From the NCBI GenBank assembly GCA_021463845.1, contig JAJTXV010000009.1, positions 1-41,678 of the forward strand: a DNA stretch of 41,678 bases, in the 5' to 3' direction. This DNA is from Anaerolineales bacterium. Its GTDB lineage: Bacteria > Chloroflexota > Anaerolineae > Anaerolineales > UBA11579. Numbering within the stretch: position 1 is the stretch's first letter; every line of letters starts with the position of its first letter. The position numbers and the translations under genes were made by a program. Shown in pieces: positions 1 to 11,191 of this stretch. The notes under the pieces are model-generated. The model was not told the DNA's origin. It saw nothing but the letters and a program-made list of their open reading frames with translations, and did no database searches.

Positions 1-98
1 GTGATCGCCGCAGTCAGGGTCGTCTTGCCGTGGTCGATGTGTCCCATCGTGCCCACGTTCAAGTGCGACTTGCTGCGATCAAACTTTGACTTCGCCAT
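1..98 (-). CDS. tuf: elongation factor Tu, N-terminal fragment cut by the window edge
   Basis: The minus strand encodes the first 32 residues of EF-Tu, beginning [20 protein letters not shown] and containing the P-loop [12 protein letters not shown]-Tu is the GTPase that delivers aminoacyl-tRNA to the ribosome. The ATG is at 98-96, preceded by a strong AAGGAG site at 110-115. It lies 35 bp behind fusA in the usual rpsL-rpsG-fusA-tuf order, so it is probably co-transcribed. The rest of the gene lies outside the window. Confidence 0.97.
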   Translation of the reverse strand, partial: MAKSKFDRSKSHLNVGTMGHIDHGKTTLTAAI

Positions 99-133
99 TT
101 ACCTTTTCTCCTTAATTCCAGTCTGTATAAGTT

Positions 134-2203
134 CTAGTTGGCTTTGATCAGCTCTTCGGCCAGCTTCTCCGAGACCTGAGTGTAATGATCGAATTCCATG
201 GTGAAGGCGCCGCGGCCCTTGGTGGCCGAGCGCAATTCCGTGGCATAACCGAACATCTCCGAGAGCGGCATCATGGCCCGGATGGCCTGCACCCCGCCGG
301 GGCGCATGTCCATACCCTGGATCTCACCGCGGCGAGCGCTGAGCTGGCCCACGATGTCGCCCAGGAACTCTTCGGGCACGGTCACTTCCACTTTCATGAT
401 CGGCTCCATCAGCACGGCCTTGCCGATGCGCATACCTTCCTTGAAAGCCATGGAGGCAGCCATCTTGAACGCCATTTCATTGGAGTCAACTTCGTGGAAC
501 GAGCCGTCATACAAGGTGACCTTGGTGTCCACCACCGGATAGCCGCCCACAACGCCGGACTCGGCCGCTTCCATCACACCCTTCTGCACCGCCGGGATGT
601 ATTCCTTGGGAATAGCGCCACCGACGATCTTGTTCTCAAAGGTCACGCCCTTGCCGGGCTCATCAGGAGCCATCTCAAAGACCACGTGGCCATACTGGCC
701 GCGGCCGCCGGACTGCTTGGCGTAGCGCATCTCGGCCTTCTTGACCTCGCGCGTGATGGTCTCGCGGTAAGCCACACGCGGGCGGCCTACGTTGGCCTGC
801 ACGCCGTACTCACGCATCATGCGGTCCACCAGGATCTCGAGGTGAAGCTCACCCATGCCGGCGATGACCGTCTGGGCCGTCTCCGGGTCAGACTTGACGC
901 GGAAGGTGGGGTCTTCTTCAGCCAGGCGATGCAGAGCTTCGGCCATCTTGTCCTGGTCAACCGCGGTCTTGGGTTCCACCGCGATGGAGATCACCGGCTC
1001 GGGGAAGCTGATGGCTTCCAGCACGATCTGCTTGGTCTCGTCACACAGGGTGTCACCCGTGATGGAGTTCTTGAGGCCAAGCACGGCGCCAATGTCGCCG
1101 GCTTCCACCACATCGATCTCCTCACGGCGGTCAGCATACATACGGATCAAGCGGCCCACGCGCTCACGCTGGCGCTTGACCGGGTTATAGATGGAGCCGC
1201 CCTTCTCCACCTTGCCGGAATACACACGGAAGTAGGCCAGGCGGCCCACATACGGGTCAGCCACGATCTTGAACACCAGCGCAGCGGCCGGTTCGTCGTT
1301 GGTGGCGTGGCGCTCCACAATTTCCTCGGTGCGCGGGTCAATGCCCTTCACTGCCGGTACGTCCAACGGGGAAGGCAGATAATCGATAACCGCGTCCAGC
1401 ACGGCCTGCACGCCGCGGTTCTTCAAAGAAGAGCCGCAGAAGATGGCATTGGCCTTGCCGGCGATGACGGCGCGGCGCAGGGCGCCCTTCAGCTCGTCAA
1501 CGCTGATCGCCTGGCCGTCCAGGTACTTGACGGTCAGCTCGTCGTCGGTTTCAGCGATCGATTCGACCATGCGCTCGCGCTGCTCGGTGGCAGCCGCCTG
1601 CAGGTCAGCCGGGATCTCGCCTTCCACCGGCTTGCTGCCGTCGTCAGACCAGATGATCGACTTCATCGAGAGCAGGTCAACCACGCCCTGGAAGCTGGAT
1701 TCAGCGCCAATGGGCAGCTGCATCACGATCGGGTTGGCGCCCAGGCGGGCGCGGATGCTCTCGACGCTGCGCTCGAAGGAAGCGCCGATACGGTCCATCT
1801 TGTTGATGAAGCAGATGCGCGGCACGTTGTAGCGGTCAGCCTGGCGCCACACAGTCTCAGACTGCGGCTCCACGCCCATCACGGCGTCAAACACCACGAT
1901 ACCGCCGTCCAGCACGCGCAGAGAGCGCTGCACTTCGGCGGTAAAGTCAATGTGACCCGGGGTGTCGATCACGTTGATGAGATGGCCCTTCCACTCAGCG
2001 GTCACTGCGGCGGATACGATGGTGATGCCGCGCTCGCGCTCTTGCTCCATCCAGTCGGTAACCGTGTTGCCTTCATCCACATCACCCAGGCGGTGCGTCT
2101 TGCCGGTGTAGAACAAGATACGCTCGGTGGTGGTGGTCTTACCGGCGTCAATGTGGGCAATAATGCCTATGTTTCTAAACTTCTCGAGTGGGTAATTAGC
2201 CAT
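134..2203 (-). CDS. fusA: translation elongation factor G
   Basis: A 689-residue protein of normal EF-G length. This ribosomal GTPase drives translocation of tRNA and mRNA after peptide-bond formation. The G domain shows [13 protein letters not shown] (about residue 16), the switch motif DTPGHIDF and NKMD. The C-terminal half carries the domain IV/V motifs GGRGQYGHV and the RRGEIQGM region typical of EF-G. It follows rpsG by 24 bp and precedes tuf by 35 bp in the str operon. An AGAAGAG purine run precedes the ATG. No truncation or unusual residue was noticed. It is a single EF-G rather than an obvious EF-G2 paralogue, judging by context. Confidence 0.98.
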   Translation of the reverse strand: MANYPLEKFRNIGIIAHIDAGKTTTTERILFYTGKTHRLGDVDEGNTVTDWMEQERERGITIVSAAVTAEWKGHLINVIDTPGHIDFTAEVQRSLRVLDGGIVVFDAVMGVEPQSETVWRQADRYNVPRICFINKMDRIGASFERSVESIRARLGANPIVMQLPIGAESSFQGVVDLLSMKSIIWSDDGSKPVEGEIPADLQAAATEQRERMVESIAETDDELTVKYLDGQAISVDELKGALRRAVIAGKANAIFCGSSLKNRGVQAVLDAVIDYLPSPLDVPAVKGIDPRTEEIVERHATNDEPAAALVFKIVADPYVGRLAYFRVYSGKVEKGGSIYNPVKRQRERVGRLIRMYADRREEIDVVEAGDIGAVLGLKNSITGDTLCDETKQIVLEAISFPEPVISIAVEPKTAVDQDKMAEALHRLAEEDPTFRVKSDPETAQTVIAGMGELHLEILVDRMMREYGVQANVGRPRVAYRETITREVKKAEMRYAKQSGGRGQYGHVVFEMAPDEPGKGVTFENKIVGGAIPKEYIPAVQKGVMEAAESGVVGGYPVVDTKVTLYDGSFHEVDSNEMAFKMAASMAFKEGMRIGKAVLMEPIMKVEVTVPEEFLGDIVGQLSARRGEIQGMDMRPGGVQAIRAMMPLSEMFGYATELRSATKGRGAFTMEFDHYTQVSEKLAEELIKAN

Positions 2204-2227
2204 TCTCTTCTAAATGCTCCAACAGAA

Positions 2228-2698
2228 CTAAATACGGTAATGGGAGAAGGCGCGGTTGGCCTCTGCCATCTTGTGGGTTTCTTCTTTTTTGCGCACCGAG
2301 GCGCCCTGCCCCTGGGCAGCTTCGCTCAGTTCGCCGGCCAGTTTCTCGGCGAACGACTTGCCGCCGCGCGAACGGGCCGAGGCCACGATCCAGCGGGCAG
2401 CCAGCGCAAAGGAGCGGGCGCTGTTGACTTCCATCGGCACCTGGTAGGTGGAACCACCCACACGGCGGGGGCGCACTTCCATGCTGGGGCCAACATTCTT
2501 CAGCGCCGCCTGGAATACTTCCAGCGGGTTCTGCTTGGTCTTGGCCTCGATGAGTTCGAAAGCATCGTAAATGAGGCGGGTGGCGGTGCTCTTCTTGCCA
2601 TCCAGCATCATGCGGTTAATGAAAGCCTGCACCTCAGTGCTGTTGTAGCGCACATCCGGGGTGCTTATGCGTTTGTCAGGGCGTCTGCGTCGTGCCAT
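2228..2698 (-). CDS. rpsG: 30S ribosomal protein S7
   Basis: A 156-residue protein, the usual size for bacterial S7. S7 initiates assembly of the 30S head by binding 16S rRNA and lines the E site. It begins MARRRRPDKR and has the family segments FINRMMLDGKKSTA, VRPRRVGGSTYQVP and ARWIVASARSRGGKSFAEKL. It sits between rpsL and fusA. In E. coli S7 represses its own operon by binding between rpsL and rpsG. Here that junction carries a 9-bp hairpin (2727-2747), so similar feedback is possible but unproven. Confidence 0.98.
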   Translation of the reverse strand: MARRRRPDKRISTPDVRYNSTEVQAFINRMMLDGKKSTATRLIYDAFELIEAKTKQNPLEVFQAALKNVGPSMEVRPRRVGGSTYQVPMEVNSARSFALAARWIVASARSRGGKSFAEKLAGELSEAAQGQGASVRKKEETHKMAEANRAFSHYRI

Positions 2699-2726
2699 TT
2701 ACTCTGTTCTCCACTTAAATGCGGCA

Positions 2727-2747
2727 AGCTCACTCAGTGAGTGAGCT
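2727..2747 (-). promoter_or_regulatory. hairpin at the rpsL-rpsG junction
   Basis: A perfect 9-bp inverted repeat (AGCTCACTC / GAGTGAGCT) with a 3-nt loop spans the last bases of rpsL, including part of its stop codon, and the short gap before rpsG. It lacks a T-run, so it is not an intrinsic terminator. Its place matches where S7 autoregulates the E. coli str operon. A role in S7 feedback or mRNA stability is inference from position only. Confidence 0.45.
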
Positions 2748-3165
2748 ACGCCTTGGGGCGCTTGCTGCCATACTTGGAACGGGCTTGTTTGCGGTCATTC
2801 ACGCCGGTAGTATCCAGCGTGCCGCGCACGATGTGATAGCGCACACCCGGCAGGTCTTTCACACGGCCGCCGCGCACCAGCACAACCGAGTGCTCCTGCA
2901 GCGTGTGGCCTTCACCCGGGATGTAGGCGGTCACTTCCATGCCATTGCTCAGACGCACACGTGCGATCTTGCGCAAGGCCGAGTTTGGCTTCTTGGGGGT
3001 CATGGTGCGCACCACGGTGCAAACACCACGCTTTTGCGGCGCACCCTTGGGCTGGCGGATGCGGCGCTGCTTGTACGTGTTCAACACATACTGCAGCGCA
3101 GGCGCCTTGGTCTTGCCGCGCTTGGTCTTGCGGCCCTTACGAACTAGCTGATTGATTGTCGGCAT
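2746..3165 (-). CDS. rpsL: 30S ribosomal protein S12
   Basis: A 139-residue S12, a decoding-centre protein of the small subunit. The start is ATG at 3165 ([13 protein letters not shown]), which matches the family. The reading frame stays open 14 codons further upstream, but that extension lacks family similarity. An AAGGA site lies about 8 nt before the chosen ATG. Conserved blocks are [18 protein letters not shown] and the [27 protein letters not shown] region. The lysine of the first block is the classic streptomycin-resistance site and is wild type here. It is the first gene after the hairpin-rich gap that follows rpoB. Confidence 0.98.
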   Translation of the reverse strand: MPTINQLVRKGRKTKRGKTKAPALQYVLNTYKQRRIRQPKGAPQKRGVCTVVRTMTPKKPNSALRKIARVRLSNGMEVTAYIPGEGHTLQEHSVVLVRGGRVKDLPGVRYHIVRGTLDTTGVNDRKQARSKYGSKRPKA

Positions 3166-3562
3166 TACTGCGTTCCTTCTATTCCTTGTTCCTTGGTCAC
3201 ACGGCACGCGTCACCGCTTACCGCACATCTGTCGGGCCGCTGCCCAGCAGGCTATTCCGTTGTGCGTACTGCGCCGGACTGCTACGATCCGCCGCCGTAC
3301 TTTCCGGCCCCACCCCGCCCGTTCCAGGCGGCGGTGGTAACCGGTGGCGAAAGCGGTCTTTGCTTTCGCCCAACTCTGTGAATGAGCAGCTTGCTGCTCA
3401 TTCACAGAGTACGAGGCCACCGATGTTCGTGATGGCCTCGTTGTATTACTTGGCTCTGTTCCGCAGTTGTCTGCGGTATTCAGTTCCGTAGACTGAAAAT
3501 AGGCACTCGGCCCATTTTCAGCCCTACGCGAGGGCGGATTTTAACCGCACTCGTTACACCCG
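3166..3562. other. 397-bp gene-free gap between rpoB and rpsL with a series of five hairpins
   Basis: No gene is seen here. Perfect inverted repeats lie at 3346-3370 (9 bp, 7-nt loop), 3373-3410 (18 bp, 2-nt loop), 3411-3441 (9 bp), 3461-3476 (6 bp, 4-nt loop) and 3493-3521 (8 bp). None is followed by a good T-run on the minus strand. In transcription order the series starts about 40 nt after the rpoB stop and ends about 180 nt before rpsL. It could be a termination, processing or pausing region, or a relic of a lost rpoC. Short open frames on both strands lack family features. Confidence 0.75.
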
Positions 3563-7495
<3,933 letters not shown>

Positions 7496-7578
7496 TCAGC
7501 GCCTCCTAAGAAGGTGTACAATGAAAAAAAGACCAGCCGCTCCTAAATTCACAAAGGGCGGCCAGCTTGCGACAGGTG

Positions 7579-7608
7579 ATTATAGAGCATGCGGTCTACA
7601 ACTGTCAA
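7579..7608 (-). promoter_or_regulatory. sigma-70-type promoter for rpoB
   Basis: On the minus strand a TTGACA box (7608-7603) and a TATAAT box (7584-7579) are 18 bp apart. Both hexamers are perfect consensus. They precede the rpoB ATG (7495) by about 85 nt and stand back to back with the RNase P RNA promoter. Confidence 0.8.
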
Positions 7609-7646
7609 GGTTAAGTAAAGGAAGAATGCGCCTGACAAGCACAGGT

Positions 7647-7676
7647 TTGACGTTCCCCCTGCCCGTGCTGTATCAT
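7647..7676 (+). promoter_or_regulatory. promoter of the RNase P RNA gene
   Basis: TTGACG (7647-7652) and TATCAT (7671-7676) are 18 bp apart. Initiation about 7 nt later would fall at 7683, exactly where the P1 stem of RNase P RNA begins. Confidence 0.7.
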
Positions 7677-7682
7677 ACCACC

Positions 7683-8018
7683 TCCAGGTTGGTCGGATGA
7701 TCGCGGGTGTCCTTCGGGGTGCTCGAGGAAAGTCCGCACTCCACAGGGCATGGCACCGGGGAAACCCCGGGGCGGGGAAACCTGCCGGATCGGGCCACAG
7801 AAATACACCACCGCGCAAGCGGCCAGGGTGAAATGGTGAGGTAAGAGCTCACCGGCGCGGCAGTAATGTCCGCGGCCAGGCAACCCCCGCCCGGAGCAAG
7901 GCCAAACAGAGGTGAGCAGCGGCCCGCTGCGTCTGAGCCTCGGGTAGGCTGCACAGATAGATGATCATCCAAGTGTGCTTGCACACTGGACAAAATGCGG
8001 CTTATAGACCAGCCTGGA
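7683..8018 (+). ncRNA. rnpB: RNase P RNA, bacterial type A-like
   Basis: This is the catalytic RNA that matures tRNA 5' ends. The conserved core GAGGAAAGTCCG occurs at about 7724-7735. The 3' core (ACAAAATGCGGCTTATAG, about 7989-8006) matches the universal ACAnAAnnnGGCTTATAG-type element. The 5' segment 7684-7694 (CCAGGTTGGTC) pairs over 11 positions with 8007-8017 (GACCAGCCTGG), including one G-U pair, forming helix P1 and fixing both ends. Length is about 336 nt. It has its own promoter and a terminator directly behind. Open frames on the opposite strand here are shadows. Confidence 0.96.
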
Positions 8019-8063
8019 AGCAATGCAGCTGCACCCCTCCCCGGGGGCAGCTGCATTGCTTTT
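8019..8063 (+). terminator. intrinsic terminator of rnpB
   Basis: A perfect 14-bp stem (8019-8032 with 8047-8060) closes a C/G-rich loop and ends in a run of four T. It starts one base after RNase P helix P1. Confidence 0.85.
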
Positions 8064-8104
8064 AAGGCTGGTCCGCAGCCGCCGAGTCTCAACCAGTAAA
8101 ACGG

Positions 8105-8368
8105 CTATTCGCCGAAATTGTTGCTCACTAGCTCGCTGAGTGCGGCCAGCGCGGCCTCGGCGTCCTCGCCTTCGGCCGCCACTGAGATCACCGAGCCCTT
8201 GGTGACCGCCAGGGTCAGCAGACCCAGCAGGCTCTTGGCGCTGACGCTCTTGCCATCAAAGCTTACCGTGATCTCAGCCTGGTGCTTCTGGGCCGCCTTT
8301 ACAAACAACGTGGCCGGGCGGGCATGCAGCCCCACCTCGTTCTCGATCGTCAATTCAACAGACTTCAT
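8105..8368 (-). CDS. ptsH: phosphocarrier protein HPr of the PTS
   Basis: An 87-residue cytoplasmic carrier that passes phosphate from enzyme I to sugar-specific EIIA. ATG at 8368 was chosen because GAGGAG precedes it and the product then starts MKSVELTIEN at normal HPr length. A frame extension of four codons upstream is possible. The active-site motif GLHARPAT places the catalytic histidine at about residue 14. The regulatory serine region is present as AKSLLGLLTL, so control by HPr kinase is possible. It is the last gene of the mannoside PTS operon. No ptsI is in the window. Confidence 0.95.
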   Translation of the reverse strand: MKSVELTIENEVGLHARPATLFVKAAQKHQAEITVSFDGKSVSAKSLLGLLTLAVTKGSVISVAAEGEDAEAALAALSELVSNNFGE

Positions 8369-8435
8369 AGCTCTCCTCAAACGGGAGCCGGAGTTTCGCT
8401 TTCAATGCAGTTGGATGAACAACGCCAAGCCAGAC

Positions 8436-9206
8436 TTAATACTTGACGTAGTAACGGTACTCTCGGCCGACGTAGTAACAAATGTTGTACTCAGTGAACA
8501 GCCGGTCGGTGCTGTGGCTGATCTTGACGCTCTTGAGCACCGGCTCAGACTCGGCAATCCGCAGCTTCTGCGCCACCTCGGGCGGGGGCAGCATCGCCTC
8601 CAAATAGTCCAGCGCCGAGGTGAAAAAGATGCCGAACTGGCCCAGGTACTCGTAGAACGACTCGTAGTAGTCTTCCGGGTTGGTCGAGAAATCCCGCGTG
8701 AACGGGAAGGTATTGATGGAGTATCCAATGATCACCCCACCCTCGATCGCCCGCACCCGCTTGAGCTGCAGAATGCGGTGCCCTTCCGGGATGTTCAGAA
8801 TGCCCGACTGGATCTTGTCGGCTTCCGTGACCACCAACTCCACATCAACAGTGATGGCCTTCTTGCCCAGGGCGTGCATTTCATTGGTGAAGCTTTTAAG
8901 CAGCGGGCGCTCTTCCAGGTTGGCCTGCCAGTCAGTGACAAAGGTGCCCTTGCCGCTCTGGCGCACCAGATAACCGGCATTCTCAAGTTCGTTGATGGCT
9001 TTGCGGATGGTGATACGGCTGACCTGGTACTGCTCGCACAGTTCCATTTCGGTCAGGATCTGGTGGCCGGGCTTCCAGTGCCCAAACAAGATCTTGTACC
9101 GCAGCTCTTCTTCGATCTGGCGGTACTTGGGCAACGACGTCTTGGAGCTCTGGCTCTGCATGTTGTTATCGCCAAACTGTGGAAACCGGATGCCCCACAG
9201 GCCCAT
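8436..9206 (-). CDS. GntR/HutC-family transcription regulator with UTRA domain
   Basis: A 256-residue regulator (241 if the internal ATG at 9161 is used). The N-terminal winged helix reads PKYRQIEEELRYKILFGHWKPG...SRITIRKAINELENAGYLVRQSGKGTFV, the classic GntR signature. The C-terminal part (about 95-250) has the layout of a UTRA effector domain. The ATG at 9206 overlaps the TAA of the EIIA gene by one base, which favours translational coupling. It lies inside a PTS/alpha-mannosidase operon, so it probably senses a phosphorylated mannoside or sugar phosphate, as MngR does in E. coli. The palindrome at 15685-15694 is a candidate operator. Confidence 0.92.
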   Translation of the reverse strand: MGLWGIRFPQFGDNNMQSQSSKTSLPKYRQIEEELRYKILFGHWKPGHQILTEMELCEQYQVSRITIRKAINELENAGYLVRQSGKGTFVTDWQANLEERPLLKSFTNEMHALGKKAITVDVELVVTEADKIQSGILNIPEGHRILQLKRVRAIEGGVIIGYSINTFPFTRDFSTNPEDYYESFYEYLGQFGIFFTSALDYLEAMLPPPEVAQKLRIAESEPVLKSVKISHSTDRLFTEYNICYYVGREYRYYVKY

Positions 9207-9643
9207 TATGCCAACAAGGCCTCGAGGATCTCTTGCTTCGACTGTGATTCTTCGATCAGCTGCTTGATTTTATCATCAAGCAATTTCTTGGCCACATTCG
9301 CCAGGATCTTCAAATGCAGATTGTCGGCATTGTCATCCGGCACCGCGATCCCGAACACCAGCCGGGCCTGCTCGTCCTCGTTCCAGGCGATCGGCGCCGC
9401 CAACCGCACGAACACCAACCCAGACTCGCCCACTCCGGCCGAGCGGGCATGTGGGATGGCGATCTGGTTGCCGATGCCGGTCGGCACCATCGCCTCGCGC
9501 TCGTACACATCGTCGATGTACCGCTGGCGGTCCTTAAGCCGCCCGGCCGCCTGCAGCAGGTCGGCGATCTGGCCGATCACGGCCGCTTTGTCCGCCAATG
9601 CCACATCCAGGGCGATCAGGTCTTGGGTGATGATGTCGCTCAT
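9206..9643 (-). CDS. PTS fructose-type EIIA component
   Basis: A 145-residue cytoplasmic EIIA of the fructose/mannitol superfamily. It takes phosphate from HPr and hands it to EIIB. The phospho-acceptor region is GIGNQIAIPHARSAGVGESG with the histidine at about residue 67. Start ATG at 9643 has AAGGAA at proper distance. It follows EIIC after an 81-bp gap carrying a strong hairpin (9675-9707). Separate A, B and C polypeptides contrast with the fused MngA of E. coli. Confidence 0.93.
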   Translation of the reverse strand: MSDIITQDLIALDVALADKAAVIGQIADLLQAAGRLKDRQRYIDDVYEREAMVPTGIGNQIAIPHARSAGVGESGLVFVRLAAPIAWNEDEQARLVFGIAVPDDNADNLHLKILANVAKKLLDDKIKQLIEESQSKQEILEALLA

Positions 9644-9674
9644 TCAAAGTTCCTTCGCTGCCTGCTCCACAGTT

Positions 9675-9707
9675 CCTGGCTGGCTGGCGAAACGCCAGCC
9701 AGCCAGG
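9675..9707 (-). promoter_or_regulatory. intercistronic hairpin between EIIC and EIIA genes
   Basis: A perfect 14-bp stem (9675-9688 with 9694-9707) with a 5-nt loop lies in the gap after the EIIC stop. There is no T-run. It may protect the upstream message or act as partial terminator; this is inference from structure only. Confidence 0.6.
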
Positions 9708-9724
9708 TCTCAAGGAGGTGTACT

Positions 9725-10765
9725 CTACTTCTTCTTTTCTTCAGCGTTGGGCAGCAACATGCCCATCATCACCGCCGCCACCAGAGTACCGATGGCGCCG
9801 AACAGCAGATACAGTGGCACATTGTTCACCAGGGGAATGGTGAAGATGCCGCCGATCGGTGCGCTAAGGGTAATGCCGGTCAGGCCAGCCAGGGCGCCGC
9901 CCACGGCCGCGCCGGTCATGATGGAAGGCAGCACGATCTTGGGGTTAGCGATCACGAAGGGAATCGCACCCTCAGCAATGAAACTCAGGCCCATGATGGT
10001 GGCCGCCTTGCCGGCGTCACGCAGTTCCTCCGTGAACTTCTTGGGGAACAGGATGGTGGCCAGGGCGCAGCCACCGCTGATGGCGAAGGCCGCCGTAGCG
10101 ATGGAGCCCATCGCCACGGAGGGAACCGCGCTGCCATCCGCTCCGGTCAAGGTAGCCACCGAGAACAGGTAGGCGGCCTTGTTCACCGGGCCGCCCACAT
10201 CGAACGCTGCCATGGCGCCCAGCACCGCACCCAGCACCGCCGCATTGCCGGTGCTCAGGTTCTGCAGGAAGGCGTTGACCGCGTTGTTGAGCGGGGCCAC
10301 GAAGGCGTTGATGGCGATCATGCCCAGCGCCACCAGAATGGTGCCGATGACCGGGTAGATGATCAGGGTCTTGGCGCCTTCAAACGAACGCGGCAGGCCC
10401 TTCAACGCGCTTTTCAGCAGGTTGATGATCCAGCCCGCCAGGAACGCGCCAGCGATCGTGCCCAGAAAGCCGGAGCCGCCATCGCGGGCCAGCAGACCCA
10501 CAACCACACCGGCCAGCAGGCCGGGGCGGTCAGCGATGGAGTAGGCAATGTAGCCGCCCAGGATGGGCAGCATCATGCCGATGGCCGTTGCGCCGGTGGT
10601 CAGCAGCCAGGCCGAAACCGGGTTGCTGGCGCCGAAGGTGGCCGTGCCAGAGTTGGCCGCATCAAACAGGAAGGCGAACGAGATCAGCACGCCGCCGGCC
10701 ACGATGAACGGGATGAAGTACGACACACCCGACATCAAATGACGATATATAGCTTTTCGATCCAT
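9725..10765 (-). CDS. PTS fructose-type EIIC permease
   Basis: A 346-residue membrane permease that moves the sugar while EIIB phosphorylates it. Many hydrophobic segments are evident. The family motifs HLMSGVSYFIPFIVAGG at the N-terminus, AAFDVGGPVNKAAY, and GLSFIAEGAIPFVIANP near residue 260 identify the fructose EIIC family. It ends in a polar EEKKK tail. GGAG precedes the ATG. The neighbouring alpha-mannosidase suggests the substrate is a mannoside rather than fructose. Confidence 0.95.
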   Translation of the reverse strand: MDRKAIYRHLMSGVSYFIPFIVAGGVLISFAFLFDAANSGTATFGASNPVSAWLLTTGATAIGMMLPILGGYIAYSIADRPGLLAGVVVGLLARDGGSGFLGTIAGAFLAGWIINLLKSALKGLPRSFEGAKTLIIYPVIGTILVALGMIAINAFVAPLNNAVNAFLQNLSTGNAAVLGAVLGAMAAFDVGGPVNKAAYLFSVATLTGADGSAVPSVAMGSIATAAFAISGGCALATILFPKKFTEELRDAGKAATIMGLSFIAEGAIPFVIANPKIVLPSIMTGAAVGGALAGLTGITLSAPIGGIFTIPLVNNVPLYLLFGAIGTLVAAVMMGMLLPNAEEKKK

Positions 10766-10779
10766 ATCTTCTCCTTTAG

Positions 10780-10799
10780 GACCAGCCTATCGGCTGGTC
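10780..10799 (-). promoter_or_regulatory. hairpin directly upstream of the EIIC ribosome binding site
   Basis: GACCAGCC and GGCTGGTC pair perfectly around a 4-nt loop. The structure ends about 6 nt before the AAGGAG of the EIIC gene. It could stabilise the downstream message or modulate EIIC translation. Confidence 0.55.
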
Positions 10800-10858
10800 A
10801 AGCGAAACCTAAGCTTTGAATGCTCATCGAATGGATATCTGCCTGCCCTGCCGCCTCC

Positions 10859-11191
10859 TTATGGGTTGTAAACTTCAGCTTTGCCGTCTACGATTTGTTG
10901 AATGACCTGCTCGCCGCGATGAATGGCATCAGAGGATGACACCGTCAACACCGGCTTGCCGCGGAAGCGCTCCATTTCCACCATTGTGTCAACAGCCAGC
11001 ACAATGGCCTCGGCTTCCTCGATATCTTCTTCCGTCAGGCGGTTCTCAGTCCCGCCAGCCCCATTGGTCTCCATCTTCAAGTCATAACCGTGCTGCTTGG
11101 CAAACTTGATCAGGGTTTCTGCTGCAATGTACGTGTGGGCAATGCCTGCCGGGCAGGCTGCCACACCAACCAGTTTCTTCATCTCACTCAT
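10859..11191 (-). CDS. PTS fructose-type EIIB component
   Basis: A 110-residue phosphotransferase domain. The active-site cysteine lies in VGVAACPAGIAHTYIAAE (about residue 13), the standard motif of fructose EIIB proteins. It receives phosphate from EIIA and transfers it to the incoming sugar. Its ATG overlaps the alpha-mannosidase TGA as ATGA, indicating translational coupling. A start three codons later (MKKLVG) is an alternative. Confidence 0.94.
   Translation of the reverse strand: MSEMKKLVGVAACPAGIAHTYIAAETLIKFAKQHGYDLKMETNGAGGTENRLTEEDIEEAEAIVLAVDTMVEMERFRGKPVLTVSSSDAIHRGEQVIQQIVDGKAEVYNP

Noticed and set aside
185-2740. 851-codon open frame on the plus strand
   Set aside because: It is antisense to fusA and rpsG, which are certain. 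It is His/Leu/Ala-rich with no family features, a known by-product of GC-rich coding DNA.
7611-8092. Several short minus-strand frames over the RNase P RNA
   Set aside because: The region folds and matches RNase P RNA on the plus strand with promoter and terminator; the frames lack start signals.
8118-10172. 684-codon open frame on the plus strand
   Set aside because: It crosses HPr, GntR, EIIA and EIIC in antisense and has no domain pattern.
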